DNA of 12,384 bases from an uncultured Bacilli bacterium (GTDB lineage: Bacteria; Bacillota_I; Bacilli_A; RF39; UBA660): the NCBI GenBank assembly GCA_944332375.1, contig CALVJU010000001.1, positions 1 to 12,384 on the forward strand, written 5' to 3'. The position numbers and the translations under genes were made by a program. Within the stretch, counting starts at the first letter, position 1. The number at the start of each line of letters is the position of its first letter. Positions 4,916-12,384 of the stretch are shown here, piece after piece. The notes beneath the pieces were generated by a model. The model had not been told where the DNA came from and ran no database searches. It saw only the letters and a program-made list of their open reading frames with translations.

Positions 4916-6034
4916 TCATTCATTATCAATTTTTATATGTTGTAAATTTTGTGGTAATCCAACAATAGCATCTTTATCATATTTTGCTTTAATCTTAATG
5001 CCTTCTTCCTCACATTTTTTGAAAGTATCTATAGCAATAGAAAATAATTGATCTGTGTTCGTATCAACAAATTGTGATATTGTAAATTCCGTTCCATTGG
5101 GTAATGATTTTATTCTTTTTACAAGCAGATTGATTGTATCGTTCTCGTTTGTTATCTCTATAATATTAGCTTGAATAATGATGTCTTTAATTTCATTTAT
5201 AATTTTTTTACTAAATTCCCCTATTTCCCCTACAACTCGTCCATCAATTGAAATAATTAATTTACCGTATTTAATTAAAATCGTTCTCGTTTTCAGTTCT
5301 TCCTCAAAATTATTGTCGAACACAGATGATTTATTTTGAGATAAGGAATATTTTATTAATTTTTCAAGATTTTTATCTATAACTTCTTTTATCTTTCCTA
5401 ATACTTCAAAATTAATTCTATATTCTTTTTCTTCAATTTGTATAGAATAATGTTTAACACTAAATATTTCAATATCAATTCTATTATCATAATAATCAGA
5501 ATGTCCCATTGGCAAAATGGAAGCACTCTTAAGCTGAATTGAGAAATCATCTGCTAAAGAAACAAACTCTTGTATTTGATATAACTCTTCTTGCTGTTCC
5601 CTCTTTACATACTCTTCTAGTGCAGTAACAAATTTTTCGCCATTTGACTTATTATGACTTTCTTTTAACTGGTTTTGTTCTATTTCTGTTGTTTTTTCGT
5701 TGTCTTGAGAAACACTTTGCTCATAGTCACGATGAATTTCATTTATAGTTTTACCATCTTCTAAATCTTTTAATTGTTTGACAATACTATAAACTTTCTC
5801 ACGATTTAATTCATTTATGTATGTTACAACCGATCGAACAATTTCATATTGCCTATCAACTATATCATCTTGTTTTTCTTTTTTCATTAAATATAATAAA
5901 TCAGGAACCGAGCTTGCATAAACTCTATTCTTCTGTATCCAAAGAAGATCATCTTCATTATTATTATCTAAATATTCCAACCATTCTCTAATTTTATCTG
6001 ATTTTTTCTTCTTTTTTTCTTCATATGAAGTCAT
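4916..6034 (-). CDS. Unidentified 372-residue protein with DUF1413-like tail motif
   Basis: A soluble, strongly charged protein of unknown function. The N-terminus is lysine-rich (YEEKKKKKSDK), then come helical segments (about 15-95) and a polar glutamine/glutamate/asparagine linker (about 105-135). A mixed helix and strand region (150-290) follows, with strand-like repeats such as YSIQIEEKEYRINFEVLG. Near the C-terminus, SLPNGTEFTISQF (310-322) followed by FKKCEEEGIKIK resembles the LPxGTEFTLxDLF and Gxx(F/I) pattern of the small DUF1413 family, a motif typical of accessory genes. That is a pattern impression only. The ribosome binding site is weak (AAAGG, 6047-6051, twelve bases upstream), but an in-frame TAG just upstream and a promoter 25 bases away leave 6034 as the only sensible start. 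It is a single-gene unit ending at the 4801-4829 terminator. Confidence 0.7.
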   Translation of the reverse strand: MTSYEEKKKKKSDKIREWLEYLDNNNEDDLLWIQKNRVYASSVPDLLYLMKKEKQDDIVDRQYEIVRSVVTYINELNREKVYSIVKQLKDLEDGKTINEIHRDYEQSVSQDNEKTTEIEQNQLKESHNKSNGEKFVTALEEYVKREQQEELYQIQEFVSLADDFSIQLKSASILPMGHSDYYDNRIDIEIFSVKHYSIQIEEKEYRINFEVLGKIKEVIDKNLEKLIKYSLSQNKSSVFDNNFEEELKTRTILIKYGKLIISIDGRVVGEIGEFSKKIINEIKDIIIQANIIEITNENDTINLLVKRIKSLPNGTEFTISQFVDTNTDQLFSIAIDTFKKCEEEGIKIKAKYDKDAIVGLPQNLQHIKIDNE

Positions 6035-6058
6035 CCTATACCACTACCTTTCAGCTAT

Positions 6059-6067
6059 ATTGTATCA
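6059..6067 (-). promoter_or_regulatory. Extended -10 promoter for the gene at 4916-6034
   Basis: Minus-strand TGaTACAAT (hexamer 6059-6064, TG at 6066-6067). The leader would be only about 18 bases. The rest of the gap to 6230 shows no gene or strong structure. Confidence 0.45.
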
Positions 6068-6230
6068 AACAACTGACACGAAGTCCAGTGCATCAAAATG
6101 AAAGTTATCATAACGCAGTTTGTAAACAATGAGATCTGCTATTAGTTATTGTTATCTAAAAAGAAGACCGTTATCATACGAAAAGCAGAAGAGATCCTAA
6201 GTGTCTCCGATAAATGATTCTCCACCAAAA

Positions 6231-6258
6231 ATAAAAAAACGAAATATTTCATTCGTTC
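6231..6258 (-). terminator. Intrinsic terminator of the natAB-like operon
   Basis: On the minus strand AACGAA (6252-6257 complement) pairs with TTCGTT (6238-6243 complement) over eight bases and runs into a seven-T tract. It begins three bases after the permease stop codon. Confidence 0.75.
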
Positions 6259-6260
6259 TT

Positions 6261-7409
6261 TTATTTCGCAAACAATACTTTTTCAGATTTATATTGATGA
6301 ATAATATATCCTAATACAAGTGCGATATAGAAAATCGTCGATGCAATCATCAGGAAAATAGAAAGGCCATTGATGATTCCATTGTTGATATCTGTAAAGA
6401 TCAAGGTGTAGTTTAAGAATGGAATAATAGATAACAATGGTGTTGTATTCATTCCTACCATAAAGGCGATCATTCCTGGAAATAGAGCGACAAATGTCAG
6501 AGGTGTCAATGCACTTTGTGCTTCTTTAAATGTTTTTGAAGTACTAGCAATCGCAATACATAAGCCACTGATGAAGAAAGAATATACAATAATGATGATC
6601 ACTGCAAAGAAGATACTTGTCATAGAATACATGACATCGACTCCTTCATAAATAGAAAAGAGTTCTTTGGAAATTGCAAGAGAGAGAATTGCAAGAATCA
6701 GACTAATGAGTCCTGTAATCACAGAGGAAGTAGTCACGCTTAAGAATTTACCAACAATAATATCTCTACTCTTAATTGGGAAAGTAAGTAAAGTCTCTAA
6801 AGTTCCTCTCTCCCTTTCTCCCGCTGTTGTATCTGTTGCAGGATAGGTTGCTGATACGGTAATGGCCATGATTAAAAATAAGAAAGCATAGTTTTTAATA
6901 TAATTCGCAAAGAAGTTTTCTTCCTCTACTACCTTTTCTTCTACTGTAATTGCATTTATGACTTCATTCGCATCTACATTTCTGTCCTCTAGATATTGAC
7001 GTTGTAAGACTTGTTTATAGAGATTAAAATACTCTTCTACTAAGGTTGTCGCATAGCTACTGGTGTCTGATCCATCACTGTGGATGATATAGTGATTCTC
7101 TTCTTTTGTAACATATAAATCAATCTCTTCATTTTGGTACTTTTTTTCTAATTCCTGTTCTTTTCCCTCTACGACATCTAATTTCATTTCTTTCGCAATT
7201 TGTTTTTCTTCCTCTGATAAAGAATAAGCAAATCCAATATGATTAAACTCCTCTACACTCTTATTGGTCTGTGATTCGAATAAAGCAGACATTCCAATTA
7301 CAAGTAATGGAATAAAGATTGGGATAACTAACATCATTGCTAGTGATTTTTTATCACGGAATAACTCTCTTAACTCCTTTTTTAAGATATTCCACAAATT
7401 ATTCTTCAT
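6261..7409 (-). CDS. natB: ABC-2 type exporter permease, NatB-like
   Basis: A 382-residue integral membrane subunit of an ABC exporter related to the NatAB Na+ efflux system. There is one membrane span at about 22-44, then a large extracytoplasmic domain (45-170). A cluster of about five spans follows (172-192, 222-248, 262-290, 299-321, 351-371). Between the first two of these lies the family hallmark TAGERERGTLETLLTFP (195-211), the coupling segment that touches the ATPase. A GTG at 7418 would extend the frame by three codons, but it overlaps the ribosome binding site GGAGG (7418-7422). That site lies eight bases from the ATG at 7409, which is the better start. The gene overlaps the end of the ATPase gene by 11 bases, so the two are translationally coupled. 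The true substrate could be Na+, an antibiotic or a peptide. Confidence 0.88.
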   Translation of the reverse strand: MKNNLWNILKKELRELFRDKKSLAMMLVIPIFIPLLVIGMSALFESQTNKSVEEFNHIGFAYSLSEEEKQIAKEMKLDVVEGKEQELEKKYQNEEIDLYVTKEENHYIIHSDGSDTSSYATTLVEEYFNLYKQVLQRQYLEDRNVDANEVINAITVEEKVVEEENFFANYIKNYAFLFLIMAITVSATYPATDTTAGERERGTLETLLTFPIKSRDIIVGKFLSVTTSSVITGLISLILAILSLAISKELFSIYEGVDVMYSMTSIFFAVIIIIVYSFFISGLCIAIASTSKTFKEAQSALTPLTFVALFPGMIAFMVGMNTTPLLSIIPFLNYTLIFTDINNGIINGLSIFLMIASTIFYIALVLGYIIHQYKSEKVLFAK

Positions 7410-8157
7410 CGCTTGCACCTCCGATCAATTGAAAGAAAGCATCACGTAAATTGGTTGTATTGGTCTCTTTCTTAATTTCTTTTGGGGTTCCCATACGAAG
7501 CATTTTTCCTTTATGAATCATAAATACACGATCACAAATATTTTCTGCTTCTTCCATGTAATGTGTGGAATAGAGAATCGTTTTTCCCCTCTTCTTTTCC
7601 TTTTTGATGAAATCTAAGATAATTTGACTAGAGATAATATCTAATCCTGTTGTTGCTTCATCTAATATATAATATTTTGGATCGTGAATAAAACATCTGG
7701 CAATATTTACTTTTTGTGTCTGACCTGTTGATAAGTTAGCAATCTTATTGTATAGAAATGGTTCCATTTTTAATATTTTAGAAATTTCTTCAATTCTCTT
7801 TTGACTATCTTGTTCAGAGATACCATAAATATCACAACACATTTTTAATAATTCATAACAAGATAATGTATCATATAATTTAGTATTTCCTGATAAGTAA
7901 GCAATATTTTGTTTGATTTCTATTTCATTTTCTTGGTATTTTTTTCCATCAAAAGTAATGGTTCCACTAGTTGGTTCTAATATACCAGCAATCATACGTA
8001 ATAGTGTTGTCTTACCTGCTCCATTGGGTCCTAAGATTCCAATGATTTCCCCATCTTTTGCATCAAATGTAAGATCTTCATCAGCATAAAATGATTCTTT
8101 TTGATGTTTGTTTTTATTTCTAATAAATTGTTTTGTTACATGTTTCACTTGAATCAT
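7399..8157 (-). CDS. natA: ABC transporter ATP-binding protein, NatA-like
   Basis: A 252-residue ATPase that drives the exporter encoded by the overlapping permease gene. Motifs in order are Walker A GPNGAGKTT (43-51), signature LSTGQ (142-146), Walker B YYILDE (162-167), D-loop GLD (171-173) and switch histidine H199 in STHYMEEAE. The usual Q-loop glutamine is replaced in AYLSGNTKLYDTLS (86-99); this SGxTxLY pattern is typical of the NatA branch rather than a defect. The start is supported by AAGGAGG (8167-8173), nine bases upstream. A promoter lies at 8184-8189, just downstream of the Nudix terminator, making a two-gene operon. Substrate specificity is inferred from family resemblance only. 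Confidence 0.92.
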   Translation of the reverse strand: MIQVKHVTKQFIRNKNKHQKESFYADEDLTFDAKDGEIIGILGPNGAGKTTLLRMIAGILEPTSGTITFDGKKYQENEIEIKQNIAYLSGNTKLYDTLSCYELLKMCCDIYGISEQDSQKRIEEISKILKMEPFLYNKIANLSTGQTQKVNIARCFIHDPKYYILDEATTGLDIISSQIILDFIKKEKKRGKTILYSTHYMEEAENICDRVFMIHKGKMLRMGTPKEIKKETNTTNLRDAFFQLIGGASDEE

Positions 8158-8183
8158 GAACGAACTCCTCCTTTTACAGATTT

Positions 8184-8189
8184 ATTATA
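8184..8189 (-). promoter_or_regulatory. Promoter -10 of the natAB-like operon
   Basis: TATAAT on the minus strand, with TG immediately before it and a poor TTGTGA about 18 bases upstream as a possible -35. That -35 lies inside the hairpin of the upstream terminator. Confidence 0.5.
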
Positions 8190-8194
8190 CATGA

Positions 8195-8223
8195 GAAAAG
8201 CCAAGTATCACAAGATCTTGGCT
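8195..8223 (-). terminator. Intrinsic terminator of the Nudix gene
   Basis: On the minus strand AGCCAAG pairs with CTTGGCT (8199-8205 and 8217-8223) around an 11-base loop and is followed by TTTTC. The loop side also contains the 10-base palindrome CAAGATCTTG (8211-8220). The U-run is short, so termination may be partial and allow read-through into the exporter genes. Confidence 0.55.
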
Positions 8224-8294
8224 ATTATTTTATCGTACTTTTTAAATGGTAAAAAGAAAAAAGAAAAACAAATATGTTTTGTTTGATTTCTATC

Positions 8295-8792
8295 CTATTC
8301 ATTCAACTCTTTTAAAGCTTCAAATAAAGGAAGTTTGTCTGAGTGATATACGAGTGTTTCATCATGAGATTGTAACATAGAGATTACTTCATCTAGAGAA
8401 AACCACTTAACTTCATCTACCTCTTCTTCTTGCAGAATAAATTGTTCTGGTAAAGAGTTACATGATGCAAGAAAGAAATAGACAATATGGACTTCTTTTT
8501 GAAATAGTCTTGCGAATGGTCGAAGATCTTGTGGAGTCTTTATTATGCCCAATTCTTCTTGACATTCACGAAGTGCTGCTTCCACAAATCCCTCACCTGA
8601 TTCTACATGACCATGTAATAAAGCCCATTTATTGGGATTTGATTTTTTCTGGGCACTCCTTTTTTGAAGTAAAATCTGTTTTTGATCATTTTGTAAAATA
8701 ACTGCAATCTCACGATGAAGAGCACTATTTTCATCTTGTTGCATTTGTTCTTTTAAATTTGTTTGACTCAACTCTATCATCTGAAAGTTCAT
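8295..8792 (-). CDS. Nudix hydrolase, Idi-like (YfcD type)
   Basis: A 165-residue cytoplasmic enzyme with a complete Nudix box, GX5EX7REUXEEXGU, running from G61 to I83 (E67, R75, E76, E79 and E80 present). This box binds the divalent metal for hydrolysis of a nucleoside diphosphate linked to another moiety. The segment LHREIAVILQNDQKQILLQKRS (25-46), with NKWALLHGHVESGE at the start of the box, resembles the isopentenyl-diphosphate isomerase-like Nudix group, which is common in Bacillota and mostly of unassigned substrate. The start is backed by AAAGGAGG (8801-8808), eight bases upstream. The gene appears monocistronic, with a terminator at 8195-8223. Confidence 0.9.
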   Translation of the reverse strand: MNFQMIELSQTNLKEQMQQDENSALHREIAVILQNDQKQILLQKRSAQKKSNPNKWALLHGHVESGEGFVEAALRECQEELGIIKTPQDLRPFARLFQKEVHIVYFFLASCNSLPEQFILQEEEVDEVKWFSLDEVISMLQSHDETLVYHSDKLPLFEALKELNE

Positions 8793-8807
8793 CTTGTTTT
8801 CCTCCTT

Positions 8808-8936
8808 TTAAAAATCCGTACGAGTTTCAAAAACAACAACTAGTTCTTGATAAATACCAAGCAGTTGATCATAAATCGCAAATTCTACAATGACATCTAA
8901 TAAATGATGTACTACAATATAACGATAAATCAACCC
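8808..8936 (-). pseudogene. Possible coding remnant upstream of the Nudix gene
   Basis: A 42-codon minus-strand frame, ending ...YQELVVVFETRTDF, stops exactly at the Nudix ribosome binding site. It has no ATG and no Shine-Dalgarno sequence (only TTG after a TAG). The residues look protein-like but are mostly V, L, I and Y, which AT-rich DNA gives by chance. It may be the tail of a lost gene. Confidence 0.15.
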
Positions 8937-8977
8937 CTAAAATGTTATTCAATTTTTATCAAAAAAAATTGTAGAAT
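8882..8977. repeat. Spaced inverted repeat ATTCTACAAT...ATTGTAGAAT, with inner AT hairpin
   Basis: Ten-base arms at 8882-8891 and 8968-8977 are separated by 76 bases. Next to the right arm, CAATTTTT (8950-8957) pairs with AAAAATTG (8964-8971). It lies in the gap after the gene at 9007-10062 and may help end that transcript, but there is no clean U-run. It could be chance in AT-rich DNA. Confidence 0.25.
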
Positions 8978-9006
8978 AGTTAAAGTCAGGATGTGATTCT
9001 TCTTTA

Positions 9007-10062
9007 TCATCTGTTTTTTATTGATTTAGAAGGATCTGAGATAATCTCACTTGGAGTTGGTAATGTTCCATCTTGTTGTTTTTGTTCTAATAATTGGTTA
9101 TAAGTATCTAAAAATTGTTTATAACGCTCTATTCCAAACGCTTTGATGTATTCACATATTTTTTGTAAGTACACTCGTGAGTGTAAATTAGATGGAAGTT
9201 TTACTAGAATTTCTTTTGGTACAGACATGGCGACAAGTAATTCATATAAGAAGTTTTCTAGGTAAAAATCCTGTACTTTCCAACTTTTTTCTAATTCATC
9301 TTTCACATCTTCTAATTTATCAATGTCATCTGCTTTTCCTGTCAATATATGAAAGAATAAAGCTTGTGCTTTTCCATAAGTGGTGGCAATTTGATGAATG
9401 AGTTGTTTTTGTTCTTCACTTGTTTCTGATGGAAGATATCCACCATCACTTCTTGATAAACTTAACGTTTCAGGAATATACCTACCACTCATTTGTAGTT
9501 CCTGTGTAATCGCATCTTTTAAACTTCCTTCAAAGGTTTTTACAGTAACATTTAATTGATTTAAGGCTTCCTTTTCCTGAGATGTCAATTTAGAATCATA
9601 AGTTTGCTTTTCAATTAAAATAATGGCATCTGGAGATAATGTCACATTCCCTTTGATGGCGGTATCTGTTGGAACAAGAGAAATCACTTGATCAATATGA
9701 GAAACAAGAGGTTCTATGATTCCACATTTTTTACTAGAAAAGATATTATTTCCAAAGCCATGTTCATGGTCATCAGGACAGATTCCATTTAGCGAAAATA
9801 AAATCATAGAATTATAGTCAGAAGTATATGGAAGATATTCTTCTAATTGTTGATTATAACTTGCATTATATTCATCATCATCGATTCTAGACCAGTCAAA
9901 ATTTTTACGAATCCCAAGTTCACGAAGTAAATTACTGATCGCGAAAGAAAATTCCCCATTACTATTTTTACACAGATAAGGAACATTACTAAGTGGTTTC
10001 ATTACTCCATCAAATGGAATAATATTGGTTGCTCTAACAAGAGCAATTTGATTCATATTCAT
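9007..10062 (-). CDS. Unidentified 351-residue protein downstream of a metallopeptidase-like gene
   Basis: I do not recognise this family. The N-terminal half looks alpha/beta. It has ALVRATNIIPFDGVMKPL (7-24), a striking NGICPDDHEHGFGNN segment (92-106) with clustered Asp, His and Glu that could bind metal, and a strand-rich PTDTAIKGNVTLSPDAIILI (131-150). The C-terminal half (about 215-325) is helical, including YGKAQALFFHILTG. There is no signal peptide or membrane span, so it is probably cytoplasmic. The frame is open to an ATG at 10080, but GGAGGT (10069-10074) lies inside that extension and six bases from the ATG at 10062, which I choose. It follows the HExxH gene by 80 bases on the same strand, with a possible promoter of its own at 10098-10106. 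The two may work together, but that is an inference from position only. Confidence 0.75.
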   Translation of the reverse strand: MNMNQIALVRATNIIPFDGVMKPLSNVPYLCKNSNGEFSFAISNLLRELGIRKNFDWSRIDDDEYNASYNQQLEEYLPYTSDYNSMILFSLNGICPDDHEHGFGNNIFSSKKCGIIEPLVSHIDQVISLVPTDTAIKGNVTLSPDAIILIEKQTYDSKLTSQEKEALNQLNVTVKTFEGSLKDAITQELQMSGRYIPETLSLSRSDGGYLPSETSEEQKQLIHQIATTYGKAQALFFHILTGKADDIDKLEDVKDELEKSWKVQDFYLENFLYELLVAMSVPKEILVKLPSNLHSRVYLQKICEYIKAFGIERYKQFLDTYNQLLEQKQQDGTLPTPSEIISDPSKSIKNR

Positions 10063-10097
10063 CTTGATACCTCCAAACATATCGTATAGCTAACTTT

Positions 10098-10106
10098 ATT
10101 ATTCCA
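10098..10106 (-). promoter_or_regulatory. Possible extended -10 for the gene at 9007-10062
   Basis: Minus-strand TGgAATAAT (hexamer 10098-10103) is an imperfect extended -10, 36 bases before the chosen start codon. No terminator separates it clearly from the upstream gene, so read-through from there is equally possible. Confidence 0.3.
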
Positions 10107-10142
10107 TGATCTTTTTATAAAATCAAGTCATTCATTTATTCA

Positions 10143-11279
10143 TTATTTTCCTTTCACACTGATATGATCTTGACTTTGCATAGAGTAATTACCAATTTGC
10201 TCACTATATTTTAATAATTCATTATTGCTTAATCCAATATAAGAAAAATCTGGCGTTTGATCTTTAGGAATTGTATTTCTCATAAATTGTTTTAAATGGG
10301 AAATTCCAATTTTTTTATTTTCTCTGATTTGTTCTTTCAGTCCATAAGCCATAATTCCAGCTTGAATCTCTAATAATTGTTTTTTCAACTCTACCGTTAA
10401 TATTTTTCTTATTTGATCCATTGATGGATTCTTACTATTCTTGACTCCATATTCTCTGATTAACTGACTACGAATCTGAGTTTTTGTAAGTGTTGCTAGT
10501 AAATGTAGGTAATTATCTTTCTGACATCTTAACATTTGAACTTGATTGGGATCTAGTCCATTCTCTTCAAGATAATCCAGAAATAAATAATCAATGGTAT
10601 ATGTTGGGACTTCGTGAAAGCCATAATAGTTTTCACTAGGTACTTTCTTTCTCATATAAAAATCAATTCCATGCATCACTTCGTGATTAAAAACTTGATA
10701 ATCAAAAATATTGTTTTGACTTGTAACATTGATATAGGATTTATCAAAAATATAATCATTGAGAGTCAAGCCTTTACAATCACTCCTACCTCTTCGAGCA
10801 ATATGTGAAAAATTCATGGAAGATTCATCATTTAACACTTTGCTTGCTAACTCTAATATTTCCTCATCTTGCAATGAGGCATAAAATTTTTTTGATAATT
10901 CTATCAAAGATTCTTTTGTAACAACCATTGGCACAAATAAAGCTTCATCTAGTTCTGGCACTTCTCTTTCTGAAACACGATCGCACAATTGCAACAAAAA
11001 ATTCAAATATTCATCGCTGATATATGCCTCATCACCAAAGAATAATTCTACTTCTAATCTTGCCAAATCTTTTTCCTTTTTATTACTAAAATTATCTTTT
11101 GTTAATTTATCCAACAAGTTGGGAATTCTTGTATATCTTAAAGTTCCACTGTTGGAAAGAAGTTCATTATATGTAATTAGGCTCAACTCCAGTTTTTCTT
11201 TTTCTTTTGGATCCGTACAATGATTTAATCTTTCCCTTACATATTCTTGTTTTTGTTTTATCTCTTCTATCTTCCACAT
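10143..11279 (-). CDS. Putative zinc metallopeptidase (HExxH, M3-like active site)
   Basis: A 378-residue protein with FNHEVMHGIDFYM (198-209), an HExxH zinc site (H199, E200, H203). It is followed 20 residues later by FHEVPTYTIDYLFLDYLEE (221-239), whose E223 is well placed as the third zinc ligand. HExxH followed by E-(V/x)-P-(S/T) in a helix is the arrangement of M3 oligopeptidases (gluzincins). At 378 residues the protein is far shorter than typical M3 peptidases (about 560-700), so it is a compact or divergent relative. No signal peptide or membrane span is seen, so peptide cleavage in the cytoplasm is the likely role, with unknown substrate. GAGGT lies about five bases before the ATG, and a promoter at 11372-11377 gives a leader of about 85 bases. 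It is followed on the same strand by the unknown 351-residue protein. Confidence 0.75.
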   Translation of the reverse strand: MWKIEEIKQKQEYVRERLNHCTDPKEKEKLELSLITYNELLSNSGTLRYTRIPNLLDKLTKDNFSNKKEKDLARLEVELFFGDEAYISDEYLNFLLQLCDRVSEREVPELDEALFVPMVVTKESLIELSKKFYASLQDEEILELASKVLNDESSMNFSHIARRGRSDCKGLTLNDYIFDKSYINVTSQNNIFDYQVFNHEVMHGIDFYMRKKVPSENYYGFHEVPTYTIDYLFLDYLEENGLDPNQVQMLRCQKDNYLHLLATLTKTQIRSQLIREYGVKNSKNPSMDQIRKILTVELKKQLLEIQAGIMAYGLKEQIRENKKIGISHLKQFMRNTIPKDQTPDFSYIGLSNNELLKYSEQIGNYSMQSQDHISVKGK

Positions 11280-11371
11280 ATTCTACCTCAAATGCAATGG
11301 CTTGTAGTTTATTTCCACCATTTTTTTCTATATTTTAAACTTTCTCTTATTGTACATGTAATTCTGATTTC

Positions 11372-11402
11372 ATTATAACATGTTAAACATAAAAAATTTC
11401 AA
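11372..11402 (-). promoter_or_regulatory. Promoter of the metallopeptidase-like gene
   Basis: TATAAT on the minus strand at 11372-11377, preceded by TGt (extended -10), with TTGAAA at 11397-11402 about 19 bases upstream as a -35. The leader to 11279 is about 85 bases and holds no obvious riboswitch or hairpin. Confidence 0.55.
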
Positions 11403-11425
11403 GGTTAAAATCGAGCTAACAACTT

Positions 11426-11782
11426 CTATTTTAAATATTCTATATGAATGGCATAAACACCATTACATTTTATTGCTTCTTGATAACCATTTATACTGTT
11501 AATTGATTTAATACCTTCTTTATAATCATTGGTTGATGATAATGTATATCTAGTACCTTCTAGCATTAATAGTTCTTCTATTGATTTATACCAATTTATT
11601 TCTTTCACTATGCACTTTATTTTTTCTTTATCATAAGATATGAAATTTATATAATCGTTTGGCTTGATCACGGAATAGTCAAATTGGCCATCTCCATTTT
11701 TCGTAGCACGTATCTCGATTCTTTTTTGATTATTTTTTATTGCATTAAATGCTCGATTATTAAGATCAAAAGTATATTCCAT
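11426..11782 (-). CDS. ASCH-domain protein
   Basis: A 118-residue single-domain protein of the ASCH (PUA-like beta-barrel) family. Landmarks are FNAIKNNQKRIEIR (12-25), the conserved phrase with a lysine and the E-x-R motif, then IKPNDYINF (39-47), a central IVKEINWYKSIEELL (58-72) and the closing strand NGVYAIHIEYL (107-117). ASCH domains are thought to bind RNA or nucleotides and some members act on RNA or modified nucleosides; the specific role here is unknown. GGGAGG (11791-11796) at eight bases fixes the start. It sits between the transposase fragment and the core block, so it may be a passenger of mobile DNA. Confidence 0.8.
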   Translation of the reverse strand: MEYTFDLNNRAFNAIKNNQKRIEIRATKNGDGQFDYSVIKPNDYINFISYDKEKIKCIVKEINWYKSIEELLMLEGTRYTLSSTNDYKEGIKSINSINGYQEAIKCNGVYAIHIEYLK

Positions 11783-11876
11783 TAGATAAACCTCCCTTTT
11801 TAATAATATGAATCATTTCATACACCAATATATTTAAATTTAAATCACTATTTGCACAGTGTGGCTAATTATACTA

Positions 11877-12384
11877 TTAGTCATCTTTTTCTTTAGTTTC
11901 AAATAAATCTCTATATTTTAAAGTTACTTTAGTATTTAATGCTAATTTTAATAGTATGTTTACTTTTTCTAGTTTATTTCTAGGCTTGCTATTCATAAAA
12001 CAATATAAATTTAAATAGTCTTGTAAATCATCTCTATCAAAACCACTATGGGTATTTAAAAATTGCCTTATTAAATCACATTGATGATTTATAGGCCTAA
12101 GAGGATTCTCTTTATCTGTTTTTGTCTTAAGCCATGTAGAACTATAACTTTCATCAATAAGTTTAAGTTCCTTAACAAGCTTACGGTGAGCTTTTTCATC
12201 ATCATGTATTAGTCTTGAATTTTCTTCAATATGATTTATAAAAGTTAATTTAGTCAAGTCACTTGAAGTTTTTCCGAATCCTTCAACTATGGCTATAATA
12301 TTAGTACCATCATAACCAATACCAATACAATATTGATTACGTGATAATCCCCTTAATTTTTTACCATTTTTCTTTTCTATATCA
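11877..12384 (-). mobile_element. IS1595/ISXO2-like transposase, C-terminal part (5' end outside window)
   Basis: The minus-strand frame stays open to the window edge, so 168 residues of the C-terminal part are seen. A TTG at 12257 is not a real start. The visible piece has GKKLRGLSRNQYCIGIGYDG, followed by a helix and LIHDDEKAHRKL with a candidate second catalytic Asp. Then come NHQCDLIRQFLNTHSGF and DLQDYLNLYCFMNSKP. This order matches the DDE-type catalytic core of ISXO2-like transposases (IS1595 family), in which a short helix is followed by Lq.YL near the C-terminus. The element moves by cut-and-paste transposition. The right inverted repeat should lie just beyond the stop, around 11840-11876, where GTGTGGCTAATTATAC occurs, but I cannot define the end without the other terminus. 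Confidence 0.75.

Noticed and set aside
6068..6230. Hidden gene or RNA in the gap between the gene at 6034 and the natB terminator
   Set aside because: No frame with a start and ribosome binding site, and no strong stem or promoter-terminator pair, was visible.
10063..10080. Upstream ATG as start of the 9007-10062 gene
   Set aside because: The extension consists of the ribosome binding site itself (GGAGGT), which is correctly spaced for the ATG at 10062.

Overview
The window is AT-rich bacterial DNA. It has strong AAAGGAGG-type ribosome binding sites and many extended -10 (TGnTATAAT) promoters, as expected of a low-GC member of the Bacillota. The NatAB-type exporter, the Idi-like Nudix enzyme and the style of the intergenic regions would suit a gut Erysipelotrichia or similar lineage, but that placement is a guess. 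No tRNA, rRNA or CRISPR array was found.

The left part (about 1-6060) looks like accessory or decaying DNA. It holds a KilA-N domain protein (89-979), a short and probably truncated ORF (1098-1244), and a convergent gene for a putative ADP-ribosyltransferase-like protein (1209-1901). A gene-poor stretch dense in inverted repeats follows (about 1930-2465). Next come a frameshifted 5'(3')-deoxyribonucleotidase remnant (2466-2793) directly abutting an intact DUF218/YdcF-like gene (2797-3426), and a promoter/stem/terminator unit that could be a small RNA (3452-3554). Two unidentified genes close this part: one on the + strand (3723-4673) and one on the - strand (4916-6034), with terminators between them.

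The right part (about 6230-11280) is on the - strand and looks like ordinary chromosome. In transcription order from the right it has an unusual HExxH metallopeptidase-like gene (10143-11279), an unidentified 351-residue protein (9007-10062), a Nudix hydrolase (8295-8792), and the two-gene NatA/NatB-like ABC exporter (7399-8157 and 6261-7409, overlapping by 11 bases), which ends in a clear terminator. The far right returns to accessory DNA: a small ASCH-domain protein (11426-11782) and the C-terminal part of an IS1595/ISXO2-like transposase running off the window edge (11877-12384).

Three start codons differ from the longest reading frame because the Shine-Dalgarno sequence lies inside the longer frame: 3723, 7409 and 10062. 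No complete novel system can be proven from sequence alone. The best candidates for new biology are the metallopeptidase plus unknown-protein pair, the putative small RNA, and the KilA-N/ART-like neighbourhood with its hairpin-rich flank.
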